DNA of 37,828 bases from Flavobacteriaceae bacterium (GCA_017856205.1 JAFMFL010000007.1:1-37828); one strand, 5' to 3'. Numbered from the stretch's first letter, positions 25,572 through 35,151 are shown. A program made the numbers and translations. The notes: a model not told the origin generated them from the letters alone.

Positions 25572-25601
25572 AAAAACCCTCCGATTTCGGAGGGTTTTTT
25601 T
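25572..25601. terminator. Strong bidirectional intrinsic terminator
   Basis: ACCCTCCG and CGGAGGGT form a perfect 8-base stem with an ATTT loop, flanked by an A-run on the left and a T-run on the right. It can therefore end both the TonB receptor transcript (+) and the recJ transcript (-), which converge here. Confidence 0.93.
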
Positions 25602-25619
25602 ATGCCCAAAAAAGTTAAA

Positions 25620-27314
25620 CTATACCTCTTGAATATCCTTTAACCGAAGCTGCACAGAAACCGTCCCCTGCCAATGATTTTCTTCTAAGGCATAGGCAAT
25701 ACGAAGGGGCTTTTTACTTTTTAGCAACCCTATTTTTTCACCAAGCCCAAATCCAATGGCATCAATGGGTGAAGTGTTGCCTTGAACAAATCGTGCTTTT
25801 AAGTGGCTGCTATCTTTTCCGACTCGTTTAGCCGTTCCGTTATCTACCACACCTTCTGTATAAAACACCGGACTTCTGTTTTCTGGCCCAAAAGGCTCCA
25901 TTTGTTTTAAAATACGCAGTAGTTTTGGTGTAATAGAACTAAACGGTAATGCTGCATCTATGTCCAAAACAGGCTCTTTTTGTGCCGCTACAAGCGTATT
26001 TTTTACATGGTGCTCAAATGCCGTTTTAAACGCGATATAATCACTTTCTTTTAACGTAACACCAGCAGCGTATTTGTGGCCACCAAACTGAATAATATGT
26101 GAGCTACAAGCTTCTATGGCAGCATAGATGTCGTATCCTCGTACCGAACGTGCGGATGCTGCCAATACGCCCTCGCTGGCTTGTGTAAACACTAAGGTTG
26201 GGCGATAGTATGTTTCAATAAGTCTTGACGCTACAATTCCAATTACACCTTTATGCCAGTCGGACGAAAAGACGACAGAAGCTGCGTTTTCCACTTCGTT
26301 ATAAGTTTCAATTTGTGCCAAGGCTTGCTGCGTAATTTCTTGCTCTACTTCTCTGCGAGAGGTATTAAATACTTCAATGGCTTCGGCAATATGCGTTGCT
26401 TCTTCCACTGAATTCGATAACAATAGCTCCACCGCATGTAGTCCGTGTTTCATACGCCCAGCAGCATTGATACGAGGCGCGGCACCAAACACCACATCTG
26501 AGATATTTTGTCCTGTTGTCTTGTCTCGTAAAAGTGCTTTGAGCCCTGGTCTAGCAGCCACATTAAGATGCTGCATCCCTAAAAAAGCCAAGGTGCGGTT
26601 TTCTTCTGTAATCGGGACAATATCTGCTGCAATAGCAACCACAACAAAATCCAAGTATGGAATAAGTGTTTCTAATTTATTTCCCCGCTTTTGTACAATT
26701 CCCTGCATAAGCTTAAAGCCAACCCCACAACCACACAATTCTTTATATGGATAGGCACAATCACTACGTTTTGGGTCTAAAACAGCAAAGGCATTTGGGA
26801 GGATTTTTCCAGGAGTATGGTGGTCACAAATGATAAGGTCAATGCCCAGTGAGGCGGCATAAGCAGCTTGCTCAACCGCTTTTATGCCACAATCTAATGC
26901 TACAATGCAACTGATATTGGCGTCTTTTGCGGCATCAATGCCTTGTTTTGACAACCCATAGCCTTCAGCGTAACGGTCAGGGATATAGGGAGTTGCAGTT
27001 ACCCCCTGATTACGCAAAAAGTGCGTAAGCATACTTACTGAGGTAGTGCCGTCAACGTCGTAATCGCCATATACCATAACAGGCTCTTTTTGGGCTATTG
27101 CCTGCTGCAAGCGTGCAACGGCCTTGTCCATATCTTGCATCAAAAATGGGTCATGAAGTTGCTCCAAATTTGGTCTAAAATAGGCTTTAGCTGCATCGTA
27201 GGAGTCAATTCCGCGCTGCGCCAAAAGTGTAGCAATAACCTCATCTATGCCTAAACAAGATTTCAGATGCGCCACAGCAGTTTTAGTAGGGGTAGATTTG
27301 AATTTCCAGCGCAT
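25620..27314 (-). CDS. recJ: Single-stranded-DNA-specific exonuclease RecJ
   Basis: A 5'-3' exonuclease on single-stranded DNA that serves recombination, mismatch and base-excision repair. The 564 residues show the DHH phosphoesterase motifs: YGDYDVDGTTS (82-92, metal-binding Asp84 and Asp86), ALDCGIKA, the name-giving DHH in IICDHHTPG, and the DHHA1 domain with VIGIVASRL and QFGGHKYAAG, then the C-terminal OB fold. It lies 1 base after rsmI stops, so the two are co-transcribed with the unknown gene upstream. Confidence 0.96.
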   Translation of the reverse strand: MRWKFKSTPTKTAVAHLKSCLGIDEVIATLLAQRGIDSYDAAKAYFRPNLEQLHDPFLMQDMDKAVARLQQAIAQKEPVMVYGDYDVDGTTSVSMLTHFLRNQGVTATPYIPDRYAEGYGLSKQGIDAAKDANISCIVALDCGIKAVEQAAYAASLGIDLIICDHHTPGKILPNAFAVLDPKRSDCAYPYKELCGCGVGFKLMQGIVQKRGNKLETLIPYLDFVVVAIAADIVPITEENRTLAFLGMQHLNVAARPGLKALLRDKTTGQNISDVVFGAAPRINAAGRMKHGLHAVELLLSNSVEEATHIAEAIEVFNTSRREVEQEITQQALAQIETYNEVENAASVVFSSDWHKGVIGIVASRLIETYYRPTLVFTQASEGVLAASARSVRGYDIYAAIEACSSHIIQFGGHKYAAGVTLKESDYIAFKTAFEHHVKNTLVAAQKEPVLDIDAALPFSSITPKLLRILKQMEPFGPENRSPVFYTEGVVDNGTAKRVGKDSSHLKARFVQGNTSPIDAIGFGLGEKIGLLKSKKPLRIAYALEENHWQGTVSVQLRLKDIQEV

Positions 27315-27315
27315 A

Positions 27316-28011
27316 TTACCCTCCTTCTACTACTATAACAAATTCGCCTTTTGGAGGCGTTTCCGTAAAATGGTGCAACACAGATGCGAGTGTTCCTCGA
27401 ACTGTTTCTTCAAACTTTTTGGAAAGCTCTCTCGACACGCTTGCATTCCGTTGCTCACCAAGATGTTCTGCAAGCTGGGCAAGGGTTTTTACCAATCGGT
27501 GTGGGGACTCGTAAAACACGATTGTTCTTGATTCGCTTTCAAGGGCTTTAAGGCGTGTTAGCCGTCCTTTTTTTTGAGGTAAAAATCCTTCAAATACAAA
27601 ACGTTCTGAGGGTAATCCGCTAAGGGTTAGCGCAGGGATTAGGGCGGTAGCACCTGGCAAGGCATGAACCGGAATATCTGCTGCTATACATGCTCGTACG
27701 AGCAAGAATCCAGGATCTGAAATCCCAGGGCTTCCTGCGTCAGAAACCAAAGCAATACAACTGCCCAAACCTAGCTCCTCGATAATTTTTGGCACCGATT
27801 TGTGTTCGTTGTGCATGTGATATGAACGCATGGAAGTGTCAATTTCGTAGTGCTTTAGCAACTTCCCTGTAGTCCGAGTATCTTCAGCTAAAATCAAATC
27901 AACCTTACGCAACATTTCTACTGCCCTAAAGGTGATGTCACCCAAATTCCCAATAGGTGTTGGCACGAGCCAAAGCCCCCAAGAGGCATTATGTTCTATT
28001 GTTTGCTTCAC
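27316..28011 (-). CDS. rsmI: 16S rRNA (cytidine1402-2'-O)-methyltransferase
   Basis: SAM-dependent methyltransferase that 2'-O-methylates C1402 in the ribosomal P site. The 231 residues have the tetrapyrrole-methylase fold of the family: LVPTPIGNLGDITFRA at the N-terminus, LAEDTRTTGKLL, the SAM-binding ALVSDAGSPGISDPG, and PGATALIPALTLSGLP. The C-terminus ends with EFVIVVEG. It is slightly shorter than the E. coli enzyme because the small C-terminal extension is absent. Middle gene of the minus-strand trio. Confidence 0.95.
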   Translation of the reverse strand: MKQTIEHNASWGLWLVPTPIGNLGDITFRAVEMLRKVDLILAEDTRTTGKLLKHYEIDTSMRSYHMHNEHKSVPKIIEELGLGSCIALVSDAGSPGISDPGFLLVRACIAADIPVHALPGATALIPALTLSGLPSERFVFEGFLPQKKGRLTRLKALESESRTIVFYESPHRLVKTLAQLAEHLGEQRNASVSRELSKKFEETVRGTLASVLHHFTETPPKGEFVIVVEGG

Positions 28012-28029
28012 TAGATTAATTAAAGAAGG

Positions 28030-28476
28030 CTATGTGCTAAATATTGTTTCAACGTGCTTTATAAACGCATCGCATTCTTTTTGTTTTTTACTCCAATCGT
28101 ATTCGGGTTGAATTTGTTCTTCGATAAACTTTTTTGCCTCTTCAAGGGTTTCTTTTGAGTTTAACATTGACATCACCCGCTGATAATCGGTGCTATTTCC
28201 TTCAAAAAGGTGTTGCACAAAATCTATAGAAATGGTTTCAAACTCAGCTTCTAAAACAGGGGATTGAAGGGCTTCTTCCAATGCGGTTACGGGGGCTTCA
28301 ACAGCTGTCTTTTGGAGCTCTTCCTCAGTTGATTTTGGGGAAGTTAACGCGGCTATACGAACAGCTTTTGCGTGTATATCTGCAAGTTCCATGCGGTTCC
28401 TGCTGCGCAAAATTTCATGCGCAAGGCTCATCAAGTCTTGTTCGGGGTTGCTATGAATAACTTTTTTTTCCTTCAT
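28030..28476 (-). CDS. Unrecognised acidic, helical protein
   Basis: A 148-residue cytosolic protein that I cannot place in a family. It has no signal peptide, membrane segment or cysteine cluster. It is rich in Glu, Lys, Ala and Leu and looks largely helical. The N-terminal third (SLAHEILRSRNRMELADIHAKA) and C-terminal third (HLFEGNSTDYQRVMSMLNSK to HVETIFST) look like ordered helices, joined by an Ala/Glu/Pro-rich linker at about residues 50-80. It is the first gene of the transcript that continues into rsmI (18-base gap) and recJ, and is divergent from tdk. The reading frame and codon use look genuine. Confidence 0.75.
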   Translation of the reverse strand: MKEKKVIHSNPEQDLMSLAHEILRSRNRMELADIHAKAVRIAALTSPKSTEEELQKTAVEAPVTALEEALQSPVLEAEFETISIDFVQHLFEGNSTDYQRVMSMLNSKETLEEAKKFIEEQIQPEYDWSKKQKECDAFIKHVETIFST

Positions 28477-28488
28477 ACGTTTGGCTGC

Positions 28489-28497
28489 CTAAATTTA
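28489..28497 (-). promoter_or_regulatory. Candidate -7 box for the unknown-rsmI-recJ transcript
   Basis: On the minus strand this reads TAAATTTAG, one base from TAnnTTTG plus a spacer, 12 bases before the ATG at 28476. It abuts the opposite-strand box for tdk. Confidence 0.3.
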
Positions 28498-28498
28498 A

Positions 28499-28506
28499 TA
28501 CTTTTG
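28499..28506 (+). promoter_or_regulatory. Candidate -7 promoter box for tdk
   Basis: TACTTTTG is an exact TAnnTTTG match 45 bases before the tdk ATG, implying a leader of about 38 bases, longer than at the other genes here. Confidence 0.42.
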
Positions 28507-28551
28507 AATGGTTTAGGCATATAAAAGTCCAAGCACAACAAAACAACATTC

Positions 28552-29199
28552 ATGTTTGTCGAAAACACACATATAAACAACAAATCGTTTGGCTGGATTG
28601 AAGTCATTACGGGTTCTATGTTTTCAGGGAAAACGGAGGAGTTAATCCGCCGACTGAAGCGTGCTAAATTTGCCAAACAAAAAGTAGAGATTTTTAAGCC
28701 AGAAGTGGATAAACGCTATGATGACGACAAAGTCGTTTCTCATGATGAAAATGAAATAATTTCAACAGTCGTGCCTGCGGCGGCCAATATTCGGCTACTT
28801 GCAGATAATTGTGATGTGGTTGGAATTGACGAAGCACAATTCTTTGACGACGAAATAGTTAGTGTTTGCAATGACTTGGCAAATCGTGGCGTGCGCGTTA
28901 TTGTTGCCGGATTGGATATGGACTTCAAAGGAAACCCTTTTGGTCCCATGCCAAATCTTATGGCAGTTGCCGAGTATGTAACCAAAGTACACGCCATTTG
29001 TACTCGCACAGGACAACTGGCACACCATAGTTTTAGAAAAAATGAAAACGAAAGCCTTGTGATGCTTGGAGAAACGGAAGAATACGAACCGCTTAGTAGA
29101 GCCGCATTTTATAATATCATGTTTCGAGAAAAAGTTCGAAAAATCAATGTAGATGCCGAGGAGGTAGTTCCAAAAGAAAATAAAAAGGCTAAAGGCTAA
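28552..29199 (+). CDS. tdk: Thymidine kinase (type II)
   Basis: Phosphorylates thymidine to dTMP in pyrimidine salvage. The 215 residues start with [18 protein letters not shown], the usual Bacteroidota N-terminus. The P-loop is [11 protein letters not shown] (22-32), the Walker B-like site is [12 protein letters not shown] near residue 88, and the lasso region is [20 protein letters not shown]. Of the zinc-site cysteines only CTRTG is obvious, so the zinc site may be reduced. The TAATG junction overlaps the alr start, so the two genes are coupled. Confidence 0.96.
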   Translation: MFVENTHINNKSFGWIEVITGSMFSGKTEELIRRLKRAKFAKQKVEIFKPEVDKRYDDDKVVSHDENEIISTVVPAAANIRLLADNCDVVGIDEAQFFDDEIVSVCNDLANRGVRVIVAGLDMDFKGNPFGPMPNLMAVAEYVTKVHAICTRTGQLAHHSFRKNENESLVMLGETEEYEPLSRAAFYNIMFREKVRKINVDAEEVVPKENKKAKG

Positions 29200-30296
29200 T
29201 GAGTGAAACCGTTCTAGAAATACACCTGTCCAGTCTCAAACACAACTATCAATTTTTGCGAAAACGCCTTGCAAATTCCACCAAGCTTTTGGCGGTTGTA
29301 AAGGCTTTTGGGTATGGCAGTGATGCCCATGCTGTTGCGAGCTGTCTTGCCGATTGCGGAGCCGACTATTTTGGCGTGGCATATGTCCATGAGGGAGTAG
29401 CACTAAGAAAAGCGGGTATCACACAGCCGATATTGGTGCTACACCCCCAAGAACCAAATCTAAAAACAGCAATTGAATATAGGCTTGAGCCAGGGCTTTA
29501 CAGCCAACGTATTTTTGATGCTTTTTTGGATACACTAAAGCAAACGAATACAGAAAACCACCCCTTTCATCTAAAATTTAATACGGGTCTTAACAGATTA
29601 GGATTTCAGCCCAATCAAGCGAATCAACTTTTAGATTTGCTAAAACAAAACAGCAACCTTTTTCAGTTAAAAGGGGTGTATTCTCATCTGGCGGCATCTG
29701 ACGATTTGAAAGAAGCCCTTTTTACAAAGACACAATTAAACGCATTTGAAACAATTTTCAATGTCATAAAACCCTCCCATCCTGACACGATTTTTCATGT
29801 ACTGAATACTTCGGGTGTTATGCATTATCCAGATGCGCAATACGATATGGTCCGAACAGGAATTAGCCTTTATGGCTATGGCAATGACCCTGTCATAGAT
29901 GCAGAACTTAAACCAGTATTGACCCTAAAAACAACCATTTCTCAATTCCATTCGCTCAAAAAGGGCGATTCGTTAGGGTATAACCGCGCCTTTGTGGCAA
30001 GCACTCCAATTCAAACAGCTACGCTTCCCTTAGGGCACGCCGATGGCATTGGTCGCATTTATGGAAACGGTAATGGCTTTGTATGGATTCATGGGCAAAA
30101 AGCCCCCATTATTGGCAATGTTTGTATGGACATGATTATGGTGGATGTAACAGCTATTGATTGCCATGAGGGCGATGAGGTAATCGTGATTGGCGAAAAC
30201 GCAAGTGCGGAGGTGCTAGCAAACCATGCCGGAACCATTTCGTATGAGTTTATCACAGGACTTTCGCAGCGTATAAAGCGGAAGATTATCCATTGA
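29199..30296 (+). CDS. alr: Alanine racemase
   Basis: PLP enzyme making D-alanine for peptidoglycan. The 365 residues are standard. PLP Lys35 lies in VVKAFGYGSDAHAV, with Phe-Gly where many relatives have Asn-Ala. The catalytic Tyr261 is in SLGYNRAFVAS, and FNTGLNRLGF, YSHLAASDD and DMVRTGISLYGYG are conserved. It stands alone rather than fused to MurF as in Bacteroides. It follows tdk with a one-base overlap. Confidence 0.96.
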   Translation: MSETVLEIHLSSLKHNYQFLRKRLANSTKLLAVVKAFGYGSDAHAVASCLADCGADYFGVAYVHEGVALRKAGITQPILVLHPQEPNLKTAIEYRLEPGLYSQRIFDAFLDTLKQTNTENHPFHLKFNTGLNRLGFQPNQANQLLDLLKQNSNLFQLKGVYSHLAASDDLKEALFTKTQLNAFETIFNVIKPSHPDTIFHVLNTSGVMHYPDAQYDMVRTGISLYGYGNDPVIDAELKPVLTLKTTISQFHSLKKGDSLGYNRAFVASTPIQTATLPLGHADGIGRIYGNGNGFVWIHGQKAPIIGNVCMDMIMVDVTAIDCHEGDEVIVIGENASAEVLANHAGTISYEFITGLSQRIKRKIIH

Positions 30297-30370
30297 TTGT
30301 TGTAAATAAAACAAATTGTTATTTTTTTGATAAAGACAACAAGTCGTGTCGAAATAAATGATGAATGACG

Positions 30371-30378
30371 TACATTCG
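30371..30378 (+). promoter_or_regulatory. Candidate -7 promoter box for asd
   Basis: TACATTCG, the same octamer as before gdhA, lies 16 bases before the asd ATG at 30395. Confidence 0.45.
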
Positions 30379-30394
30379 CAGCAAAATTTAAGAT

Positions 30395-31381
30395 ATGCGC
30401 GTAGCAGTAGTAGGTGCCACCGGAATGGTTGGCGAGGTTATGTTACAAGTATTGGCAGAGCGCCAATTTCCAATAAGTGAATTAATCCCTGTAGCTTCGG
30501 CTCGTTCTGTGGGAAAACAATTGGAATATGAGGGTAAGACCTATTCAGTTGTAGGCCTAGAAGATGCCGTCGCACTAAAGCCAGATATTGCCTTGTTTTC
30601 AGCAGGCGGTGACACGTCATTGGCGTGGGCTCCCAAATTTGCAGCGGTTGGGTGTACGGTAATCGATAACTCATCTGCGTGGCGCATGCATCCCGACCAC
30701 AAACTTGTGGTGCCTGAAATCAATGCGGAGGTACTCACTGCCACAGACAAAATTATTGCCAACCCTAATTGTTCTACCATTCAAATGGCTATGGCACTAG
30801 CGCCCATTCATCGGGCATTTGGCATTGAACGCGTAGTGGTTTCCACGTATCAATCTATTACTGGAACTGGCGTGAAGGCAGTACAGCAGTTAGAAAATGA
30901 ATATGAAGGCAAAGCAGGAGAAATGGCGTATCCACATGCAATTCACCGCAATGCCTTGCCACATTGCGATGTGTTCTTAGACAATAGATACACCAAAGAA
31001 GAAATGAAATTGGTTAACGAAACGCATAAAATTCTTGACCCCAATATTCGTGTTACGGCTACTGCCGTTCGCATTCCCGTTGTGGGTGGACATAGCGAAT
31101 CGGTTAATTTAACACTAAGCAAGCCTGCCGAGCTGGATGAAGTGCGCCGCGTTCTTTCTGAAACGCCTGGAGTTGTTGTGCAAGACGATATTCAAAACAA
31201 TGAATACCCCATGCCGCTTCATGCACATGGGAAAGACGAAGTTTTTGTTGGGCGTATACGAAAAGACACCTCGCAAGACAATGGGCTAAACCTTTGGATT
31301 GTAGCTGACAACCTGCGAAAAGGCGCCGCAACCAATACCGTTCAAATTGCAGAATACTTAGTTAGCGCAGGGTTGCTGTAA
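30395..31381 (+). CDS. asd: Aspartate-semialdehyde dehydrogenase
   Basis: Reduces aspartyl phosphate to aspartate semialdehyde, the branch point to lysine/diaminopimelate, threonine and methionine. 328 residues. The NADP-binding start is VAVVGATGMVGEVML, the catalytic nucleophile is Cys126 in NPNCST, and the acid/base His233 is in GGHSESVNL. The 98-base gap after alr holds only a promoter-like box and a weak hairpin; I recall mscL between alr and asd in some relatives, and it is absent here. The stop is 3 bases from the convergent accC stop, with no terminator between. Confidence 0.96.
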   Translation: MRVAVVGATGMVGEVMLQVLAERQFPISELIPVASARSVGKQLEYEGKTYSVVGLEDAVALKPDIALFSAGGDTSLAWAPKFAAVGCTVIDNSSAWRMHPDHKLVVPEINAEVLTATDKIIANPNCSTIQMAMALAPIHRAFGIERVVVSTYQSITGTGVKAVQQLENEYEGKAGEMAYPHAIHRNALPHCDVFLDNRYTKEEMKLVNETHKILDPNIRVTATAVRIPVVGGHSESVNLTLSKPAELDEVRRVLSETPGVVVQDDIQNNEYPMPLHAHGKDEVFVGRIRKDTSQDNGLNLWIVADNLRKGAATNTVQIAEYLVSAGLL

Positions 31382-31384
31382 TAA

Positions 31385-32725
31385 CTACTCTTCCATTTCG
31401 AAATCTTCCATAAACTTGGTGGTGTAATTACCAGCCACGTAATCGGGATGATCCATCAATTGACGGTGGAACGGAATGGTTGTTTTTACACCTTCAATCA
31501 CAAACTCGTCTAATGCACGCTTCATTTTATTGATGGCCTCTTCGCGCGTTTGTGCGGTAGTAATGAGCTTAGCAATCATAGAATCGTAATGCGGAGGAAT
31601 CATATAACCACCATATACGTGTGTATCCAAACGCACGCCGTGTCCGCCAGGCGTATGAAGCGTTTTTATTATTCCTGGTGATGGACGAAAATCGTTATAT
31701 GGGTCTTCGGCATTGATACGACACTCAATAGAATGTAGTTTTGGCAAGTAGTTTTTTCCTTCAATTGGGACTCCTGCCGCTACTTTTATCTGCTCTGCTA
31801 TCAAATCAAAATCAATGACTTGCTCTGTAATGGGATGCTCCACCTGAATACGGGTGTTCATCTCCATGAAGTAAAAATTTCGGTGCTTGTCTACCAAAAA
31901 CTCTACCGTTCCCGCACCTTCATATTTGATATATTCGGCGGCTTTTACTGCAGCAGCACCCATGTCCTTACGAAGTTTGTCGGTCATAAACGGCGAAGGC
32001 GTTTCTTCGGTTAGTTTTTGGTGACGTCTTTGTACCGAACAATCTCTTTCAGACAAATGACACGCTTTTCCAAAGGCATCTCCAACAACTTGAATTTCAA
32101 TATGGCGCGGCTCTTCGATGAGCTTTTCCATATACATATCATCGTTGCCAAAAGCGGCTTTCGATTCTTGACGCGCACTTTCCCAAGCCTTTTCTAAATC
32201 ATCTTTTTTCCAAACGGCACGCATTCCTTTTCCACCACCGCCAGCAGTAGCTTTTAGCATAACGGGATAACCCATCTGTTTGGCAAGTTTTTCACAATCT
32301 TTAAAAGATGGAATAATACCTTCCGAGCCAGGAATGGTAGGCACTCCTGCAGCTTTCATGGTTGCTTTGGCAGTTGCCTTATCGCCCATTTGCTGAATCA
32401 TTTGTGCAGATGCACCTATAAATTTGATTTTATGCTCTTCACAGATTTTCGAAAACTTGGCATTTTCAGATAAAAACCCGTAGCCTGGATGAATTGCATC
32501 GGCATTGGTGATTTCTGCAGCGGCAATGATGTTTGCTATTTTTAGGTACGACTCACTACTTGGGGCAGGACCTATACACACAGCTTCATCTGCAAAACGA
32601 ACATGTAAACTATCGGCATCGGCTTTGGAGTACACCGCCACTGTTTTGATACCCATTTCTTTACATGTACGAATTACCCGAAGCGCAATTTCGCCACGAT
32701 TGGCGACTAAAATTTTGTTAAACAT
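31385..32725 (-). CDS. accC: Acetyl-CoA carboxylase, biotin carboxylase subunit
   Basis: ATP-dependent carboxylation of the biotin on AccB, the first half of malonyl-CoA synthesis. 446 residues, standard length. Motifs in order: [15 protein letters not shown] at the start, the ATP-grasp glycine loop [24 protein letters not shown], the conserved [13 protein letters not shown], and [14 protein letters not shown] with the carboxylation-site Glu/Asn/Arg. It lies 9 bases after accB, so the two are co-expressed. The carboxyltransferase genes accA and accD are not in the window. Confidence 0.96.
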   Translation of the reverse strand: MFNKILVANRGEIALRVIRTCKEMGIKTVAVYSKADADSLHVRFADEAVCIGPAPSSESYLKIANIIAAAEITNADAIHPGYGFLSENAKFSKICEEHKIKFIGASAQMIQQMGDKATAKATMKAAGVPTIPGSEGIIPSFKDCEKLAKQMGYPVMLKATAGGGGKGMRAVWKKDDLEKAWESARQESKAAFGNDDMYMEKLIEEPRHIEIQVVGDAFGKACHLSERDCSVQRRHQKLTEETPSPFMTDKLRKDMGAAAVKAAEYIKYEGAGTVEFLVDKHRNFYFMEMNTRIQVEHPITEQVIDFDLIAEQIKVAAGVPIEGKNYLPKLHSIECRINAEDPYNDFRPSPGIIKTLHTPGGHGVRLDTHVYGGYMIPPHYDSMIAKLITTAQTREEAINKMKRALDEFVIEGVKTTIPFHRQLMDHPDYVAGNYTTKFMEDFEMEE

Positions 32726-32734
32726 AAGCTAGAT

Positions 32735-33220
32735 TTAAGCGGGGTCAATAACAAACAAAGGTTGGTCAAACTCAACAGGGGTTGAATCGTCAACCAAAAT
32801 CTTCACAATCGTACCGCTAGTTTCAGCTTCAATCTCATTGAAAAGCTTCATGGCTTCAATAACGCAAAGGGGGTCTCCTTCAGCTACGCGGTCGCCTACC
32901 TCTACAAAATTTGGCTTGTCTGGAGAAGGTTTGCGGTAGAAGGTACCGATAATAGGAGATTTGACGGTATGACCGTCAGCAGCTGTGTCTCCCGCTGCTG
33001 TAGGAGTTACTGGAGCAACAGGAGTTGCGGGTTCCGCAACTGGCTCTGCTGCAGGCGCAACTGCCACAGGCGCAACTTGCTGAATGGCAGCCACAGGAGC
33101 TACAGCTTCCCCTTTATCTGTTTTAATAGTGATTTTGATATCACCCATTTCAAGGCTCACTTCACTGGCACCAGATTTGGCTACAAACTTTATTAGGTTT
33201 TGGATTTCTTTTAATTCCAT
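32735..33220 (-). CDS. accB: Acetyl-CoA carboxylase, biotin carboxyl carrier protein
   Basis: 161 residues. The N-terminal 35 residues pack on AccC, an Ala/Pro/Val-rich flexible linker runs from about 38 to 82, and the biotinyl domain follows with biotin attached at Lys125 in VIEAMKLFNEI. It also has PIIGTFYRKPSPD, the thumb region of AccB. It lies between fabH and accC with short gaps of about 11 and 9 bases, fitting one operon for the start of fatty-acid synthesis. Confidence 0.96.
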   Translation of the reverse strand: MELKEIQNLIKFVAKSGASEVSLEMGDIKITIKTDKGEAVAPVAAIQQVAPVAVAPAAEPVAEPATPVAPVTPTAAGDTAADGHTVKSPIIGTFYRKPSPDKPNFVEVGDRVAEGDPLCVIEAMKLFNEIEAETSGTIVKILVDDSTPVEFDQPLFVIDPA

Positions 33221-33231
33221 GGTTTATTGTT

Positions 33232-34227
33232 TTAGGTGTTGTACGCCCACGTTAGGTAAGTAGCCCCCCAAGTGAAACCACCGCCAAACGCAGTAAATAG
33301 TAATTTTTGATTCTTTTTTAGTTTGCTTTCATAATCCCAAAGCAATAAAGGAAGCGTTGCCGCTGTAGTGTTACCATAGCGTTCTATATTGGTAAGCATT
33401 TGCTCGTAATTTAACTCTAATTTTTTTGCAATGGCATCTAATATACGTTTGTTGGCTTGATGAGGCACCAAATAGTCAATATCTTTAATAGTTAATTGAT
33501 TTTGACTCAGCACTAGCTCAATGGCATCCGACATATTTGAAACAGCAAATTTAAATACCGAACGACCTTCTTGATGCAAATAATGTTTTCGTGCGGCAAC
33601 TGTTTCAGTAGATGCGGGTAACATCGAGCCACCAGCTTCAATTTTTAAGTACTCTCTTCCTTTGCCGTCAACGCGTAGCACCTCGTCTTGTAGTCCAAGA
33701 CCTTCATCATTAGGTTCAAACAAAACAGCTCCGGCACCATCTCCAAAAATGATACAAGTTGAACGGTCTGTATAATCAATAATCGAAGACATGGTATCTG
33801 CTCCAATGAGCAAAACTTTTTTGTAACGCCCCGATGAAATATGCGCTGAAGCTGCAGACATTCCATACAAGAACCCAGTACATGCACCTTGTAAGTCGTA
33901 ACCGAAAGCATTTGTTGCGCCTAATTCACTAGCCACAAACGCAGCAGTAGAGGAAACGGGCATATCAGGGGTGGCAGTGCTCACAATAACCAAATCAATG
34001 GTTGTTGGGTTAACACCTTTTTTCTGAATAAGTTCACGTGCTGCTGCAATAGCCATGAAGGAAGTTCCAAGAGAGGTTGGTTTTAGAATGCGACGCTCTT
34101 TGATACCTGTGCGCGCAGTTATCCATTCATCACTAGTATCTACCATTTGCTCAAGGGCAGCATTGGTAAGCACATGCTCTGGGACGTAGCCTCCAACGGC
34201 GGTTATGGCTGCAGTTTTTGTAGTCAT
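33232..34227 (-). CDS. fabH: 3-oxoacyl-ACP synthase III
   Basis: Condenses acetyl-CoA (or a branched acyl-CoA primer) with malonyl-ACP to start fatty-acid chains. I start at ATG 34227 (331 residues) and not at TTG 34245, which adds six residues. The triad is Cys116 in GACTGFLYG, His256 in VPHQAN and Asn286 in YGNTTAATLP. EWITARTGIKERRI and the C-terminal FTAFGGGFTWGATYLTW are typical. It is followed by accB and accC. A terminator after rpmF separates it from the genes upstream, so it probably has its own promoter in 34228-34337. Confidence 0.95.
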   Translation of the reverse strand: MTTKTAAITAVGGYVPEHVLTNAALEQMVDTSDEWITARTGIKERRILKPTSLGTSFMAIAAARELIQKKGVNPTTIDLVIVSTATPDMPVSSTAAFVASELGATNAFGYDLQGACTGFLYGMSAASAHISSGRYKKVLLIGADTMSSIIDYTDRSTCIIFGDGAGAVLFEPNDEGLGLQDEVLRVDGKGREYLKIEAGGSMLPASTETVAARKHYLHQEGRSVFKFAVSNMSDAIELVLSQNQLTIKDIDYLVPHQANKRILDAIAKKLELNYEQMLTNIERYGNTTAATLPLLLWDYESKLKKNQKLLFTAFGGGFTWGATYLTWAYNT

Positions 34228-34331
34228 ATTAACCAAACTAGGCAAAAGCGTAGTTCTACAAATTTTGGCGAAAATTAGTAAAAATCAACCCATTTTGGGC
34301 AAAAAACTCAAAAAAATTATTAAAAACAGCT

Positions 34332-34368
34332 AAAAAAAGCGCCTTTTACGAAAGGCGCTAATTTTTTA
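34332..34368 (-). terminator. Intrinsic terminator after rpmF
   Basis: AGCGCCTTT and AAAGGCGCT (34338-34346 and 34351-34359) make a perfect 9-base stem with a 4-base loop. On the minus strand a run of seven T follows, ending the DUF177-rpmF transcript. The stretch 34228-34331 between it and fabH is AT-rich, with no clear gene. Confidence 0.85.
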
Positions 34369-34383
34369 TAGAAGTTGGAAATA

Positions 34384-34581
34384 TTAATCTTCCGTTTGTA
34401 CCGAATTGTCAATTAAAACTTTTCCTCGGTAGTACAATTTTCCTTCGTGCCAATGTGCACGGTGGTATAAATGCGATTCACCAGTAGTGCTGCATGTTGC
34501 AATTTGTGGCGCAACCGCCTTGTAGTGTGTGCGGCGTTTATCGCGACGCGTTTTGGATATTTTTCGTTTTGGATGTGCCAT
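34384..34581 (-). CDS. rpmF: 50S ribosomal protein L32
   Basis: A 65-residue basic ribosomal protein. The N-terminus [19 protein letters not shown] is diagnostic. The zinc-ribbon cysteines of some L32 proteins are replaced ([17 protein letters not shown] has one Cys), so this is the zinc-free form usual in Bacteroidota. It follows the DUF177 gene by 10 bases, the same pairing (yceD-rpmF) known widely in bacteria. Confidence 0.97.
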   Translation of the reverse strand: MAHPKRKISKTRRDKRRTHYKAVAPQIATCSTTGESHLYHRAHWHEGKLYYRGKVLIDNSVQTED

Positions 34582-34591
34582 AACAGCAGTT

Positions 34592-35134
34592 TTAGTCTTT
34601 TTTTAATTTCTTTAACGCATCCCATCGGGGATCAGTTGTTTCAGGTGCTTTGGTGCTTTCTTTGGGGTGTAACTCCTTTAATCTGTCTAACAAATCGGAG
34701 TCTAAACTTCCATTTTCTATACCCGGATGAACCCGCTTTTGGGGTACTGCCAATACAACAGTTTCAAACAAAGTTTGCGCCACATCAACTTGGTGTGAGC
34801 CATGTGGTAACACAAGTAAATCCTCGTTTTCGTCGTTAAAAGCCTCCCCAAATTTTACCACTAACTCGTGTTTGGGACTAATAGGCAAATCAAACGGCTC
34901 ATTGGAAACATCGCAACTAACGTTTACGGTTCCCGAAATTGAAAAAGACAACTCCAATAGTGTTGCTTTTTTGTTTAATTCAATTTGAGCATTTAGTGCT
35001 GCATCGTTGAACTCGGTATAGTCAAAAGCATCAAAGAACGTTGAAGTAATGTCGAGCGAAAAATGATGAAAACCTTCTTTAAGCCCCGCAAATGCTAGGA
35101 CAAAAGGGGTCAGAACATTTTTTGCTTCGTTCAT
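34592..35134 (-). CDS. DUF177 (YceD-like) protein
   Basis: 180 residues from ATG 35134. A longer open frame reaching 35308 overlaps pdxA and is rejected. The protein has the DUF177 pattern: a beta-rich N-terminal half, the [14 protein letters not shown] segment, which in relatives is a C-x-R-C-L type motif, and the C-terminal [13 protein letters not shown], typical of the family ('DPRWAALKKL'). Family members are linked to 23S rRNA accumulation, and their coupling to rpmF is widely conserved. A good -7 box lies 10 bases upstream. Confidence 0.88.
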   Translation of the reverse strand: MNEAKNVLTPFVLAFAGLKEGFHHFSLDITSTFFDAFDYTEFNDAALNAQIELNKKATLLELSFSISGTVNVSCDVSNEPFDLPISPKHELVVKFGEAFNDENEDLLVLPHGSHQVDVAQTLFETVVLAVPQKRVHPGIENGSLDSDLLDRLKELHPKESTKAPETTDPRWDALKKLKKD

Positions 35135-35143
35135 TACAGTCGG

Positions 35144-35151
35144 CAAATATA
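35144..35151 (-). promoter_or_regulatory. Candidate -7 promoter box for DUF177-rpmF
   Basis: On the minus strand this reads TATATTTG, an exact TAnnTTTG match, 9 bases before the ATG at 35134. It lies in the 43-base gap after pdxA. Confidence 0.5.

Noticed and set aside
30297-30330. Weak AACA/TGTT hairpin plus T-run after alr
   Set aside because: The stem is only 4 bases in AT-rich DNA, too weak to call a terminator.
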